From Calditerricola satsumensis (GTDB taxonomy: Bacteria; Bacillota; Bacilli; Calditerricolales; Calditerricolaceae), in NCBI RefSeq assembly GCF_014646935.1, contig NZ_BMOF01000015.1:1-44969 (forward strand): DNA of 44,969 nt, in the 5' to 3' direction. Under the pieces are notes generated by a model, which did no database searches, was not told the DNA's origin, and saw only the letters and a list, made by a program, of their open reading frames with translations. This document shows positions 1 to 8,327 of this stretch, piece by piece (position 1 is the stretch's first letter; each line of letters opens with the position of its first letter). The translations under genes and the position numbers were made by a program.

Positions 1-61
1 ACGGTAGAGCGGCCGGCTGTTAACCGGTAGGTTGCAGGTTCGAATCCTGCCTGCGGAGCCA
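1..61 (+). tRNA. tRNA-Asn(GTT), 5' part outside window
   Basis: Only the part from the D-loop onward is present. The anticodon loop reads GTT, and the acceptor strand CTGCGGA, discriminator G and encoded CCA follow. It matches the complete tRNA-Asn at 14224-14298. It is the first visible member of a cluster of at least 11 tRNAs on this strand. Confidence 0.93.
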
Positions 62-65
62 TCTT

Positions 66-141
66 GCTCCCATAGCTCAGCTGGTAGAGCGCTTCCATGG
101 TAAGGAAGAGGTCACCGGTTCAAGTCCGGTTGGGAGCTCCA
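66..141 (+). tRNA. tRNA-Thr(GGT)
   Basis: Acceptor GCTCCCA pairs with TGGGAGC. The anticodon loop ATGGTAA is closed by CTTCC/GGAAG and gives GGT. CCA is encoded. 76 nt. Confidence 0.95.
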
Positions 142-146
142 GACGT

Positions 147-222
147 GGCCCGTTGGCGAAGTGGTTAACGCACCAGATTTTCAATCTGGCATGCAGGGGT
201 TCGAATCCCCTACGGGTCACCA
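147..222 (+). tRNA. tRNA-Glu(TTC)
   Basis: Acceptor GGCCCGT/ACGGGTC. Anticodon loop TTTTCAA (TTC) is closed by CCAGA/TCTGG, and CCA is encoded. The same gene recurs at 14410-14485. Confidence 0.95.
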
Positions 223-225
223 CGT

Positions 226-301
226 GGACGGTTAGCTCAGTTGGGAGAGCGCTTGCTTCACACGCAAGAGGTCGGCGGTTCGATCCCGTCACCGTCCACC
301 A
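226..301 (+). tRNA. tRNA-Val(CAC)
   Basis: Acceptor GGACGGT/ACCGTCC. Anticodon loop TTCACAC, closed by CTTGC/GCAAG, gives CAC, which reads the GUG codon as expected in a GC-rich genome. CCA is encoded. It differs from the copy at 14489-14564 by one T-loop base (TTCGATC here, TTCGAAC there). Confidence 0.93.
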
Positions 302-306
302 TTCGT

Positions 307-391
307 GGAGGGGTACCGAAGTGGCCAAACGGGGCAGACTGTAAATCTGCTGGCGTTGCCTTCGTAGGTTCGAATCCTACCCCCTCCACCA
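307..391 (+). tRNA. tRNA-Tyr(GTA)
   Basis: 85 nt with a long variable arm, as in class II bacterial tRNA-Tyr. Acceptor GGAGGGG/CCCCTCC, anticodon loop CTGTAAA (GTA), encoded CCA. Confidence 0.95.
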
Positions 392-398
392 GTTTCGC

Positions 399-473
399 TG
401 GGGCGTAGCCAAGCGGTAAGGCAACGGACTTTGACTCCGTGATGCGTAGGTTCGAATCCTACCGCCCCAGCCA
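399..473 (+). tRNA. tRNA-Gln(TTG)
   Basis: Acceptor TGGGGCG/CGCCCCA with the weak U1-A72 pair typical of glutamine tRNAs. Anticodon loop CTTTGAC (TTG), encoded CCA. Confidence 0.95.
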
Positions 474-478
474 ATCGT

Positions 479-554
479 GAGCCGTTAGCTCAGTTGGTAG
501 AGCACCTGACTTTTAATCAGGGTGTCGCTGGTTCGAGTCCAGCACGGCTCACCA
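479..554 (+). tRNA. tRNA-Lys(TTT)
   Basis: Acceptor GAGCCGT/ACGGCTC, anticodon loop CTTTTAA (TTT), encoded CCA. The T-stem is GCTGG/CCAGC, whereas the copy at 14692-14767 has GCAGG/CCTGC, a flipped base pair. Confidence 0.95.
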
Positions 555-560
555 TTCCAA

Positions 561-635
561 GCGGAAGTGGCTCAGGGGTAGAGCACCGCCTTGCCAAGGC
601 GGGGGTCGCGGGTTCGAATCCCGTCTTCCGCTCCA
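561..635 (+). tRNA. tRNA-Gly(GCC)
   Basis: Acceptor GCGGAAG/CTTCCGC. Anticodon loop TTGCCAA (GCC) closed by CCGCC/GGCGG, encoded CCA. Confidence 0.95.
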
Positions 636-641
636 TCTCGT

Positions 642-718
642 GCGCCCGTAGCTCAGTTGGATAGAGCGTCTGACTACGAATCAGAAGGTCGGGAGTTCGA
701 ATCTCTCCGGGCGCACCA
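642..718 (+). tRNA. tRNA-Arg(ACG)
   Basis: Acceptor GCGCCCG/CGGGCGC. Anticodon loop CTACGAA (ACG, the usual substrate for wobble A-to-I editing), encoded CCA. Confidence 0.95.
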
Positions 719-733
719 TCCTTTCTCTACGGT

Positions 734-811
734 CGGGGTATAGCTCAGCTTGGCTAGAGCGCTTCGTTCGGGACGAAGAGGCCGGGGGTTCGAATCCCTC
801 TACCCCGACCA
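734..811 (+). tRNA. tRNA-Pro(CGG)
   Basis: Acceptor CGGGGTA/TACCCCG. Anticodon loop TTCGGGA (CGG) closed by CTTCG/CGAAG, encoded CCA. It reads CCG, a common codon in this GC-rich sequence. Confidence 0.93.
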
Positions 812-816
812 TGCGT

Positions 817-892
817 GGGGCTGTAGCTCAGTTGGGAGAGCGCCAGAATCGCACTCTGGAGGTCGGCGGTTCGAGCCCGCTCAGCTCCACCA
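817..892 (+). tRNA. tRNA-Ala(CGC)
   Basis: Acceptor GGGGCTG/CAGCTCC with one G-U pair. Anticodon loop ATCGCAC (CGC) closed by CCAGA/TCTGG, encoded CCA. Last tRNA of the first cluster, followed directly by a terminator. Confidence 0.93.
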
Positions 893-901
893 TCTCTCGT
901 C

Positions 902-943
902 AAAAAGCCTTCGGGACAAACCCGAGGGCTTTTTGCTTTTTTG
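902..943 (+). terminator. Rho-independent terminator of tRNA cluster 1
   Basis: Stem of about 14 bp, AAAAAGCCTTCGGG with its complement (one G-T pair), loop ACAAA, then two T-rich runs. It starts 10 nt after the last tRNA. Confidence 0.9.
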
Positions 944-1060
944 TGCATTTTTGTTCTGTTGCCGTTCCAGGTGGGCAAGGCCGTTTCCGCGTTGCCGGAT
1001 GCGGGGGTGTGCGCGCCGGGGTGGGGCGCCGGCGGCATAGATATACAGGGGGCTGTCGAG

Positions 1061-1090
1061 TTGAGTCACCGCTGCGCACCTGACTAGAAT
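1061..1090 (+). promoter_or_regulatory. Candidate sigma-A promoter of rocF
   Basis: TTGAGT at 1061-1066 and TAGAAT at 1085-1090 are separated by 18 nt, 35 nt before the arginase start codon. Recognised by eye only. Confidence 0.5.
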
Positions 1091-1125
1091 AGGGTAACAA
1101 CGCTTGCGGAAAGGACGGTTGCGAC

Positions 1126-2028
1126 ATGAACCAGAAGAAGGTCGCACTCATCGGCGTTCCGATGGACTTGGGTGCCGACCGGCGCGGCGTGGACATGGGG
1201 CCTAGCGCCATGCGCTATGCCGGTGTCATGGCGCGCCTCACACGTCTGGGCTTTCACGTGGACGATGTGGGGGATCTGGTTGTGCCGCGTCCAAGCGGCG
1301 TGGCGGGACAGGATCTGAATCTCAAGCATTTGCCGGAAGTGGTGGAGGTCAACCGCAATCTCGCCGCGACGGTCTCGGAAAAGGTGCGCGAGGGCTACAT
1401 CCCCCTTGTGCTGGGGGGCGACCACAGCATTGCCATCGGGACGATCGCCGGCGTGGCGCAGCATTACCGCAACCTGGGCGTCCTCTGGTTCGATGCGCAC
1501 GGGGACCTCAACACCGCCGAGACCTCGCCGTCGGGCAACATCCACGGCATGCCGCTGGCGGTGTCCCTCGGCTTTGGCCATGACGACCTGGTGCGCATCG
1601 GCGGCTTTGCCCCCAAGGTCCGCCCCGAAAACGTCGTGATCATTGGCGCGCGCGACCTCGATCCGGGCGAGCGGGAGCTGATCAAGCGCATCGGCTTGCG
1701 CGTCTTCACCATGCACGAGATCGATCGCCTGGGCATGAGCCGCGTCATGGAAGAAGCCCTGGCCATCGTGACGAACGGCACCGACGGCGTCCACCTCAGC
1801 CTTGACCTTGACGCCGTCGACCCGCACGACGCTCCGGGCGTCGGCACGCCGGTGGTGGGCGGCCTGACGTACCGCGAGAGCCATTTGGCCATGGAGATGC
1901 TGGCCGAGGCGGGCGTGCTGGTCTCGGCGGAGGTGGTGGAGGTGAATCCCATCCTGGACGTGGAGAACCGTACGGCCAAGGTGGCCGTCGCCCTGATCGG
2001 TTCGGCGTTCGGGGAGAAACTGCTCTAA
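1126..2028 (+). CDS. rocF: Arginase
   Basis: Hydrolyses L-arginine to ornithine and urea, using a binuclear manganese centre, in the cytoplasm. The 300-residue length is normal for Bacillus-type arginases. The metal-binding motifs of the ureohydrolase family are all visible: GGDHS at residues 97-101, DAHGD at 123-127 and DLDAVDP at 227-233. The start is ATG with AAAGGA a little upstream and a plausible sigma-A promoter at 1061-1090. It stands alone between the tRNA terminator and the cda operon, with its own terminator at 2103-2148, so it is probably monocistronic. No other arginine catabolic gene (rocD, rocE) is present. Agmatinase or formimidoylglutamase are related alternatives, but the N-terminal sequence (VALIGVPMDLGADRRGVDMG) is arginase-like. 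Confidence 0.95.
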   Translation: MNQKKVALIGVPMDLGADRRGVDMGPSAMRYAGVMARLTRLGFHVDDVGDLVVPRPSGVAGQDLNLKHLPEVVEVNRNLAATVSEKVREGYIPLVLGGDHSIAIGTIAGVAQHYRNLGVLWFDAHGDLNTAETSPSGNIHGMPLAVSLGFGHDDLVRIGGFAPKVRPENVVIIGARDLDPGERELIKRIGLRVFTMHEIDRLGMSRVMEEALAIVTNGTDGVHLSLDLDAVDPHDAPGVGTPVVGGLTYRESHLAMEMLAEAGVLVSAEVVEVNPILDVENRTAKVAVALIGSAFGEKLL

Positions 2029-2102
2029 GGGCATGCATTGGCGGGTCGGGCCTGTGGGCGGAGGCGTCGCTCCGCCTTCCCAGTGAAACGCGTGGCGAGA
2101 TC

Positions 2103-2148
2103 AGGCCTGTCACGGCGGGTTTTTCCGCCGGCGATGGGCCTTTTTTTG
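2103..2148 (+). terminator. Terminator after rocF
   Basis: Inner stem CGGCGG/CCGCCG around a T-rich loop and outer stem AGGCC/GGCCT, followed by TTTTTTTG. It separates rocF from the cdaA operon. Confidence 0.6.
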
Positions 2149-2206
2149 CGTTTGTGTTACACTATCGGTGGCAACGGCATTTGCAGGCAAAAGCGGGTGA
2201 ACAGCT

Positions 2207-3031
2207 GTGATCAATTGGGGGCGGATCACGGGGTCATTGAGCGACGTCGTGGACATTCTCCTCGTTGCCTACGTGCTGTACAAATTGATTCTGTTTTTGC
2301 GCGGCACCCGGGCCATCCAACTGCTGAAAGGATTTTTGATCATCGTGGGGGTTTGGGTGCTGAGCACCTATTTCGAGCTGCGCACCCTGCAGTGGCTGAT
2401 GTCGCAGGCGTTTACCTATGGCGTCCTCGCCATCCTGATCATCTTCCAGCCGGAGCTGCGTCGCGCGTTGGAACAACTCGGCCGCGGCTGGCTGTTCACC
2501 CGCACGCTGCAGACCCCCCAAGAAACGGCGCGGCGCATGGTGGCGGAAGTGATCAAGGCGGTCACGTACATGGCCAAGCGGAGGATCGGGGCGCTCATCG
2601 TGATCAGCCGGTCGACCGGCTTGGAGGACGTGGTGGAGACGGGGACGCCCATCGGCGGGCGCGTGTCCGCCGAGCTCCTCATCAACCTGTTTACGCCCAA
2701 CACGCCGCTGCATGACGGGGCGGTGGTGATTCAGGGCGAGACGATCCTGGCTGCGGGTTGTTACCTTCCCCTATCCGAAAACCCGTATATCGGGAAGGAG
2801 CTCGGCACGCGGCATCGCGCCGCACTCGGCATTTCCGAGACGACCGACGTCCTCTCTGTCGTCGTGTCGGAGGAGACGGGGCGGATTTCCCTCGCCATGA
2901 ACGGAGAAATGTGGCGCGATGTAAGCGAGGAGACGCTGCGCGCGATGCTGGAGCAGCACCTCGTGCCGCCCCCGCGCCCGGAACGCTATGGGTATCGCCT
3001 CTGGCCCTGGAAGGAGCGTCGCCATGGATAG
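2207..3031 (+). CDS. cdaA: Diadenylate cyclase CdaA
   Basis: Membrane-bound enzyme that joins two ATP into cyclic di-AMP, the messenger controlling potassium and osmolyte transport and wall homeostasis. 274 residues starting at GTG. Three hydrophobic helices fill roughly residues 10-85. The DAC catalytic domain follows, with the DGA motif at 170-172 (in PLHDGAVVIQG) and the RHR motif at 202-204 (in GTRHRAALG), both essential for activity in the family. It overlaps cdaR by 8 nt and is followed by cdaR, glmM and glmS, the order conserved in Bacillota, where CdaR and GlmM modulate CdaA activity. An AT-rich stretch with TACACT at 2158-2163 may be the -10 element, but no clear -35 was seen. Confidence 0.96.
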   Translation: MINWGRITGSLSDVVDILLVAYVLYKLILFLRGTRAIQLLKGFLIIVGVWVLSTYFELRTLQWLMSQAFTYGVLAILIIFQPELRRALEQLGRGWLFTRTLQTPQETARRMVAEVIKAVTYMAKRRIGALIVISRSTGLEDVVETGTPIGGRVSAELLINLFTPNTPLHDGAVVIQGETILAAGCYLPLSENPYIGKELGTRHRAALGISETTDVLSVVVSEETGRISLAMNGEMWRDVSEETLRAMLEQHLVPPPRPERYGYRLWPWKERRHG

Positions 3032-4298
3032 ATGGCTGACCAACAACAACGTGGCCAAAGTGGTCGCGCTCTTGATGGCCGTCATGTTGTGGGGGGTCGT
3101 CCACATGGGCGAAACGGGCAGCGGTAACGTGCCCGGAACCTCCCCCGAATCGTTCCGCGTCTTGGTCAAGGAGCTCAAGGTGCGCGGTTTGTCCGAGACG
3201 GCGTACCTTTCCTCCATCGAGCGGGAGCAGGTGGAGGTGCGCCTGAATGGCCCGCGGTGGCTTTTGCTCGATCCGCTCCTGGTCGGGGAGCGCGTCGAGG
3301 CGTATGTCGATGTTCAGGGCCTTGCGCCGGGCACCCATCGCGTTCCGGTGCGCGTCAGCGGCGTGCCGGAGGCGGTGCGGGCGACGGTGTCGCCGGATTA
3401 CGTGTGGGTGGCGATTGAGGAGAAAAAGCGGCGAACCGTGCCGGTATCCGTTCAAGTCACCGGGGAACCGGCCGAGGGCTATGTCGCGAAAACGCCCACG
3501 GTTCGCCCCACGGCGGTGACGGTGTCGGGGCCGAAGTCGCTCTTGGAACGGCTGACCCGCGCGCAGGTGTATGTGGACGTTTCGGGGGCAGACAAGCCGG
3601 TCGAGAAGCGGGTGAGCGTGCACCTGGTGGACCGCAGCGGCAACATCGTCGACGTGGAGCGGCAACCCAAAACGGTAACGGTAACGGTGCCCATCCTTCC
3701 GTCGGGTGCGGTCGTTCCCGTCCGTCCGGGGCCCCTCGAAGGCAAGCCGGCGGTCGGCTTTGCGGTTGCCGATGTCCGCGTCGTTCCCGAGCGCGTGCGG
3801 GTGTACGGGCCGGAGGCGGCGATCCGCACCCTTTCTTCGCTCACCACGCCGCCGGTAAACGTGGACCAGCGGAAGGCGTCCTTTGTCCTACGCCAGCGCC
3901 TTTCGTTTCCGCCCGGCGTATCCGGGACGCCGGATACCGTGGAGGTGCGCGTGGCGATTGTCCCGGAGGCGGCGCGCACCCTGCAGGTGCCCGTGACGGT
4001 GGTGGGGGCCGAGGGCAAGCGCGTGACGCTGGTCGAGCCGGCGGGAGGGAAGGTGGCGGTGGTGGCGCGGGGAGCGCCGGACGCCGTGGCAAAGGTGGCG
4101 GAATCCGCACTGCGGGCGACGGTGAACGCCGGGATGCTGCCCCCTGGTCGGCACCGCGTCGTCCCAACCGTAACGTTGCCTGACGACCGCGTTCTCCGCG
4201 TCGATCCTCTTCCCCCGGTGACGGTGCTCGTCGAGCCGGACGAGGACGGGGGGCGCAAGCGCGAAGGAGAGATCGGAGGTACGGAAAGAGGGGGATAG
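3024..4298 (+). CDS. cdaR: CdaA regulatory protein CdaR (YbbR domains)
   Basis: Cell-surface regulator of the diadenylate cyclase. 424 residues when started at the ATG at 3024, which has AAGGAG 7 nt upstream; the frame stays open further 5' but inside cdaA. A short cytoplasmic head (MDRWLTNNNVAKVVALLMAV) leads into one membrane helix. The rest is extracytoplasmic and made of about four beta-rich YbbR repeats, with recurrent segments such as VTVSGPKSLLERL and VRVYGPEAAIRTL. The charged, Gly-rich C-terminus is unremarkable. Translational coupling with cdaA (8-nt overlap) fits their known physical interaction. Slightly shorter than the Bacillus subtilis protein. Confidence 0.93.
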   Translation: MDRWLTNNNVAKVVALLMAVMLWGVVHMGETGSGNVPGTSPESFRVLVKELKVRGLSETAYLSSIEREQVEVRLNGPRWLLLDPLLVGERVEAYVDVQGLAPGTHRVPVRVSGVPEAVRATVSPDYVWVAIEEKKRRTVPVSVQVTGEPAEGYVAKTPTVRPTAVTVSGPKSLLERLTRAQVYVDVSGADKPVEKRVSVHLVDRSGNIVDVERQPKTVTVTVPILPSGAVVPVRPGPLEGKPAVGFAVADVRVVPERVRVYGPEAAIRTLSSLTTPPVNVDQRKASFVLRQRLSFPPGVSGTPDTVEVRVAIVPEAARTLQVPVTVVGAEGKRVTLVEPAGGKVAVVARGAPDAVAKVAESALRATVNAGMLPPGRHRVVPTVTLPDDRVLRVDPLPPVTVLVEPDEDGGRKREGEIGGTERGG

Positions 4299-4301
4299 GC
4301 G

Positions 4302-5642
4302 ATGGGCAAATACTTTGGGACCGATGGGGTACGGGGTGTCGCCAATCGGGAGCTGACGCCGGAACTGGCCTTTCGCATCGGCCGATGCGGCGCCCACGTG
4401 CTGGCGAAGGATGCCAAAAAGCCGAAAGTGGTGATCGGGCGCGACCCGCGCATCTCGGGGCAAATGCTGGAGGCGGCGCTGGTGGCCGGGCTCTTGTCCA
4501 TCGGCGCGGAAGTGATTCGCCTGGGCGTGATTACCACGCCGGGCGTGGCCTACCTGACGCGGGCGCTCGGGGCCGATGCCGGCATCGTCATTTCCGCCTC
4601 GCACAACCCGGTGGCCGACAACGGCATCAAATTCTTTGGCCCCGACGGGTTCAAGCTGTCGGATGACATGGAGGCGGCCATTGAACAGCTCCTCGATGAA
4701 CCGGAAGACCGCCTGCCGCGCCCTGTTGGCGGCGACGTTGGACGGGTGGAGGACTTCCTGCAGGGCGGCCAGAAGTACCTGCAGTATTTGAAGACGACGG
4801 TGAACACCCGCTTCGAGGGGTTGCGCATCGTTTTGGATTGCGCCAACGGGGCGGCGTCGTTCCTGGCCCCCCAGCTGTTTGTCGATTTGGGGGCCGAGGT
4901 GACGACCATCGCGGCCACGCCCAACGGCGTCAACATCAACGAGGGCTGCGGCTCCACCCATCCGGAGCGGCTGCAGGAAGAAGTGGTGCGGCAGAAGGCC
5001 GATCTGGGCCTGGCCTTCGACGGCGACGCCGACCGCGTGATCGCGGTGGACGAGAAGGGCAACGTCGTCGACGGCGATTTCATCATGGCCATCTTGGCCA
5101 AGGCGCTCAAGGAACGCGGCGCGCTGAAGGGCGACGCCGTCGTGGCCACGGTGATGAGCAACATCGGGTTCCACCGCGCCCTCGAGGAAATGGGGCTGCG
5201 CGTCGAGGTGACGGCGGTGGGCGACCGCCACGTCATGGAAGCGATGCGCAAGGGCGGATACAACCTCGGCGGCGAGCAGTCGGGCCACATCATCCTGCTC
5301 GATTACGCGACGACGGGGGACGGCCTCCTCACCGCGCTGCAGCTGACCAGCGTGGTTGCGGCGTCGGGCAAGCCCCTGAGCAAACTGGCCTCCCTGATGC
5401 GCAAGTACCCCCAGGTCCTCCGCAACGTGCGCGTGGCGAACAAGCACGCCTGGGCCGACAACGCCGCCGTGCAGGCCGCCATCCGCGAAGCGGAAGCGGC
5501 GTTGGGGTCAAGCGGGCGCGTGCTGGTTCGGCCGTCGGGCACCGAACCCCTCGTGCGCGTGATGGTGGAAGGGCCCGACGAGGAGACGATTCAGGCATGG
5601 GCCGCGCGCATCGCCGACACGTTGCAGCGCGAATTGGGATAA
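4302..5642 (+). CDS. glmM: Phosphoglucosamine mutase
   Basis: Interconverts glucosamine-6-phosphate and glucosamine-1-phosphate, the step after GlmS towards UDP-GlcNAc and peptidoglycan. 446 residues, full length. The phosphoserine loop ASHNP is at residues 99-103, with the catalytic serine at 100. The metal loop DGDADR is in the centre ([12 protein letters not shown]), the sugar loop is GGEQSGH and the C-terminal phosphate-binding loop is VRPSGTEP. It begins 4 nt after cdaR, so it is part of the same transcript. In Bacillus this enzyme also binds and inhibits CdaA, which fits the shared operon. Confidence 0.97.
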   Translation: MGKYFGTDGVRGVANRELTPELAFRIGRCGAHVLAKDAKKPKVVIGRDPRISGQMLEAALVAGLLSIGAEVIRLGVITTPGVAYLTRALGADAGIVISASHNPVADNGIKFFGPDGFKLSDDMEAAIEQLLDEPEDRLPRPVGGDVGRVEDFLQGGQKYLQYLKTTVNTRFEGLRIVLDCANGAASFLAPQLFVDLGAEVTTIAATPNGVNINEGCGSTHPERLQEEVVRQKADLGLAFDGDADRVIAVDEKGNVVDGDFIMAILAKALKERGALKGDAVVATVMSNIGFHRALEEMGLRVEVTAVGDRHVMEAMRKGGYNLGGEQSGHIILLDYATTGDGLLTALQLTSVVAASGKPLSKLASLMRKYPQVLRNVRVANKHAWADNAAVQAAIREAEAALGSSGRVLVRPSGTEPLVRVMVEGPDEETIQAWAARIADTLQRELG

Positions 5643-5690
5643 TGCCGTGTGCATGGCCGGCACATTCGGCGCGCGGTTAGCATATCCTGC

Positions 5691-5725
5691 AGCAAACGCC
5701 GATTCTAGACGGATCGGCGTTTGCT
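5691..5725 (+). terminator. 13-bp perfect hairpin between glmM and glmS
   Basis: AGCAAACGCCGAT at 5691-5703 pairs fully with 5713-5725 around a 9-nt loop. There is no T-run on the + strand, so it is either a weak terminator or attenuator of the cda-glmM transcript, or an RNA-stabilising element ahead of the ribozyme. Confidence 0.45.
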
Positions 5726-5799
5726 ATGGTAGGATAGGACGCGTGGGGAAATCCCCCGCACTCACCAGGAAAGGAGGGCCGTGGTTTTTTAAACGGAAA

Positions 5800-6010
5800 G
5801 CGCCAGCACTGCCGCGGGACGCCGTTGCGGCAGTGGACGAGGAGGAGGAGCATCGAGCCGTCGGCGGATGCCTCCCGGTGCGCCACCGGCGCCGTAAGCG
5901 GGGCGCCGAAAACGGGGAGGCGACTTCCCGGACAAGGCACCCGCACGGGTGGAGGCGCGGCGTTCGCAAGGGGGTGCCCACGCCGCGCAAATTGGATGAC
6001 CACACAGCGG
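5800..6010 (+). ncRNA. glmS ribozyme-riboswitch (GlcN6P-activated)
   Basis: Self-cleaving RNA that, when bound to glucosamine-6-phosphate, cuts the glmS leader and lowers GlmS synthesis. The conserved landmarks occur in order: the cleavage site A/GCGCC, with cleavage predicted between 5799 and 5800; the P1 hairpin CACTGCCGC (5807-5815) with GCGGCAGTG (5827-5835); the core GACGAGGAGG right after it; the near-invariant TCGGCGGATGCCTCCCGG (5861-5877); and the downstream AAGGCACCCG segment. The 3' limit is approximate, because further hairpins continue to the glmS ribosome binding site near 6075. The location directly upstream of glmS agrees with the known class. Confidence 0.92.
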
Positions 6011-6090
6011 TGCGACGGGGGCGATGGCCCCCGCGCAACCCGCGCGACGGGCCGTAGCCCCCGTCCGACGAAGGGGGATACGGAAAAACC

Positions 6091-7914
6091 ATGTGCGGCA
6101 TTGTTGGCTACATCGGCGAGCGGCAGGCGCAGCCGATTTTGGTGGAGGGGCTGCGCAAGCTGGAATACCGCGGGTACGACTCGGCGGGCATCTGCGTGTT
6201 TGACGGGACGGCGCTGCGCGTGCGCAAGACGGCCGGGCGGCTTTCGGCGCTGGAGGAAAAGCTGGCCGCTGCGCCGCTGCCGGGGACGCTCGGCATCGGC
6301 CACACGCGCTGGGCAACCCACGGGCGGCCGACGAACGAAAACGCCCACCCGCACACCGACGCGGAGGGGCGCTTTGCCGTCGTCCACAACGGCATCATCG
6401 AAAACTTCCAGGCGCTGCGCGAGCGGCTCGTGGCCAAAGGCTACCGCTTCGTCTCGGAGACGGACACCGAGACGATCGCCCACCTCCTGGCCGATCTCTA
6501 CGACGGCGATTTCGTGGGCACGGTGCGGCGGGCGGTGGCGGAGATGAAAGGGGCCTACGCCCTGGCCATCGTGTGCCGCGACGAGCCCGACAAGCTGGTC
6601 GTCGTGCGCCAGGCCAGCCCGCTGGTCATCGGCGTGGGGAAGGGCGAACAGTTTGTCGCCTCGGACATTCCCGCGCTGCTCGAGCACACGCGCGACGTGT
6701 ACATCCTGGAAAACGGCGAGATGGCCGTGCTGACGAAGGACGGCGTCACGATCACCAAAACGGACGGGACGCCGGTGGCGCGCGACGTGTTCCGGGTCAC
6801 GTGGGACCTGGCCCAGGCGGAGAAAGAGGGCTATGCTCACTTCATGCTGAAGGAGATCCACGAGCAGCCCAAGGCCATTCGTGACACGCTGAGCGGTCGC
6901 CTTGAGGGAAACCGCGTCGTCTTCCCCGATCTGAAACTCAGCCCGACCGAGCTGGCGGCCGTGGAGAAGATCCACATCGTCGCCTGCGGCACGGCGTACC
7001 ACGCCGGTCTGGTCGGGAAGGCGGCCATCGAGCGGTTGGCGCGCGTTCCGGTCGACGTGGAAGTGGCTTCGGAGTACCGCTATCGCGACCCGCTGCTGAC
7101 CGAAAAGACCCTGGTCATCGTCATCAGCCAGTCGGGCGAGACGGCCGACACGCTGGCCGCCCTGCGCGAAAGCCAGCGCCGAGGGGCCAAGGTGCTGGGC
7201 ATCGTCAACGTGGTCGGCAGCTCGGTGGCCCGCGAGGCCGATGACGTGCTGTTCACGTGGGCCGGGCCGGAAATCGCCGTCGCCTCGACGAAGGCGTATA
7301 CCGCGCAGCTCGTGGTCCTGTACCTCTTCGCCCTGTACTTGGCCGAACTGCGCGGCACGCTGTCCGAGGCCGAACGGGCCGGTTTGGTCGCCGCCCTCCA
7401 GGCGCTGCCGGAGCAAACGGAGGCGGTGCTCGGCTTGGCGGAGACGATGAAAGGGCACGCCGAGTCGGTGGCCTCCGCCACCAGCCTGTTCTTCATCGGG
7501 CGCGGCCTCGACTACGCGGTGGCGCAGGAAGGGTCGCTCAAGCTGAAGGAGATCTCCTACATCCATTCCGAGGCCTATGCCGCCGGGGAGCTGAAGCACG
7601 GCACCCTTGCCCTCATCGAAGACGGCGTGCCCGTTGTCGCCCTGGCCACGCAGCCCAATCTGCTGGACAAAATGGTCAGCAACATCACCGAAGTGAAGGC
7701 ACGCGGGGCGCGCGTGATCGCCCTGGCGATGACCGGTGAGGCCGAGCTGGCCAAAACGGTGGATGACCTGATCCTGCTTCCGCCGACGGATCCGCTTTTG
7801 GCGCCGGTGCTCGCCGTCGTACCGCTGCAGCTTTTCGCGTACCATGCCGCGGTGGCGCGCGGCCTGGATGTCGACAAGCCGCGCAACTTGGCCAAAAGCG
7901 TCACCGTGGAATAA
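6091..7914 (+). CDS. glmS: Glutamine-fructose-6-phosphate aminotransferase (isomerizing)
   Basis: Makes glucosamine-6-phosphate from fructose-6-phosphate and glutamine, the entry step to amino-sugar and cell-wall synthesis. 607 residues, full length. The N-terminal glutaminase domain begins MCGIVGYIG, with the nucleophilic Cys exposed after Met removal, and contains RWATHG and NGIIEN. Two SIS sugar-isomerase domains follow (CGTAYHAG and SQSGETADT in the first, GRGLDYAVAQEGSLKLKEI in the second). The C-terminus DKPRNLAKSVTVE carries the conserved active-site tail. GGGGGA lies about 10 nt upstream of the ATG. Regulated by the ribozyme at 5800-6010. Confidence 0.97.
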   Translation: MCGIVGYIGERQAQPILVEGLRKLEYRGYDSAGICVFDGTALRVRKTAGRLSALEEKLAAAPLPGTLGIGHTRWATHGRPTNENAHPHTDAEGRFAVVHNGIIENFQALRERLVAKGYRFVSETDTETIAHLLADLYDGDFVGTVRRAVAEMKGAYALAIVCRDEPDKLVVVRQASPLVIGVGKGEQFVASDIPALLEHTRDVYILENGEMAVLTKDGVTITKTDGTPVARDVFRVTWDLAQAEKEGYAHFMLKEIHEQPKAIRDTLSGRLEGNRVVFPDLKLSPTELAAVEKIHIVACGTAYHAGLVGKAAIERLARVPVDVEVASEYRYRDPLLTEKTLVIVISQSGETADTLAALRESQRRGAKVLGIVNVVGSSVAREADDVLFTWAGPEIAVASTKAYTAQLVVLYLFALYLAELRGTLSEAERAGLVAALQALPEQTEAVLGLAETMKGHAESVASATSLFFIGRGLDYAVAQEGSLKLKEISYIHSEAYAAGELKHGTLALIEDGVPVVALATQPNLLDKMVSNITEVKARGARVIALAMTGEAELAKTVDDLILLPPTDPLLAPVLAVVPLQLFAYHAAVARGLDVDKPRNLAKSVTVE

Positions 7915-7919
7915 GCCCG

Positions 7920-8180
7920 TTAGCACCACCCCATGTCGCAGTTGTCCACGTATTGGTTCACCTCGACAGCCGCCTCGCCCGACGCCGGCGATCCGCCGCC
8001 GTCGGGCGCCGGCGGTTCGTCCGGGTTCACCGGCGCGCCTTGGCCAGGATTTGTCGGCGCCGGCGATGCGGCGCTTACCGACGCATCTTCCGGGTGAAGC
8101 GGGTCGGTGCCGTTCGGGCGGGATGCTTCGCCTTGCGATTGTCCGCCCGCGACGGGATGTTCTGTGCGTTTCTTTGCCAT
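7920..8180 (-). CDS. Pro/Gly-rich small protein with C-terminal cysteines
   Basis: 86 residues, not recognised. The start is well supported by AAAGGAGAG 8 nt upstream of ATG. The body is hydrophilic and disordered-looking (KRTEHPVAGGQSQGEASRP, then Ala/Pro/Gly repeats), and the end is a compact segment NQYVDNCDMGWC with two Cys and two aromatics. It has no signal peptide or membrane helix. It is convergent with glmS (5-nt gap) and divergent from the gamma-SASP gene at 8328, which hints at a sporulation role, but that is inference from position only. Confidence 0.65.
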   Translation of the reverse strand: MAKKRTEHPVAGGQSQGEASRPNGTDPLHPEDASVSAASPAPTNPGQGAPVNPDEPPAPDGGGSPASGEAAVEVNQYVDNCDMGWC

Positions 8181-8257
8181 GGATCGTCTCTCCTTTCACG
8201 CTCCGGTGTGCTTTTTGCTGGCCCATGAACGAGCGCGGGATGGGCCGCTTGCCGTGC

Positions 8258-8291
8258 GGAAGGCCAACAGCTATTCCCAGTATGGCCTTCC
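8258..8291. repeat. 9-bp inverted repeat between two divergent small genes
   Basis: GGAAGGCCA at 8258-8266 is the reverse complement of TGGCCTTCC at 8283-8291, with a 16-nt loop. It lies between the divergent genes at 7920-8180 and 8328-8495 and could be an operator or a hairpin. It has no T-run. Confidence 0.45.
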
Positions 8292-8327
8292 GACCGGGGG
8301 CGCACACTAGGAGCGGAGGTGATTCAC

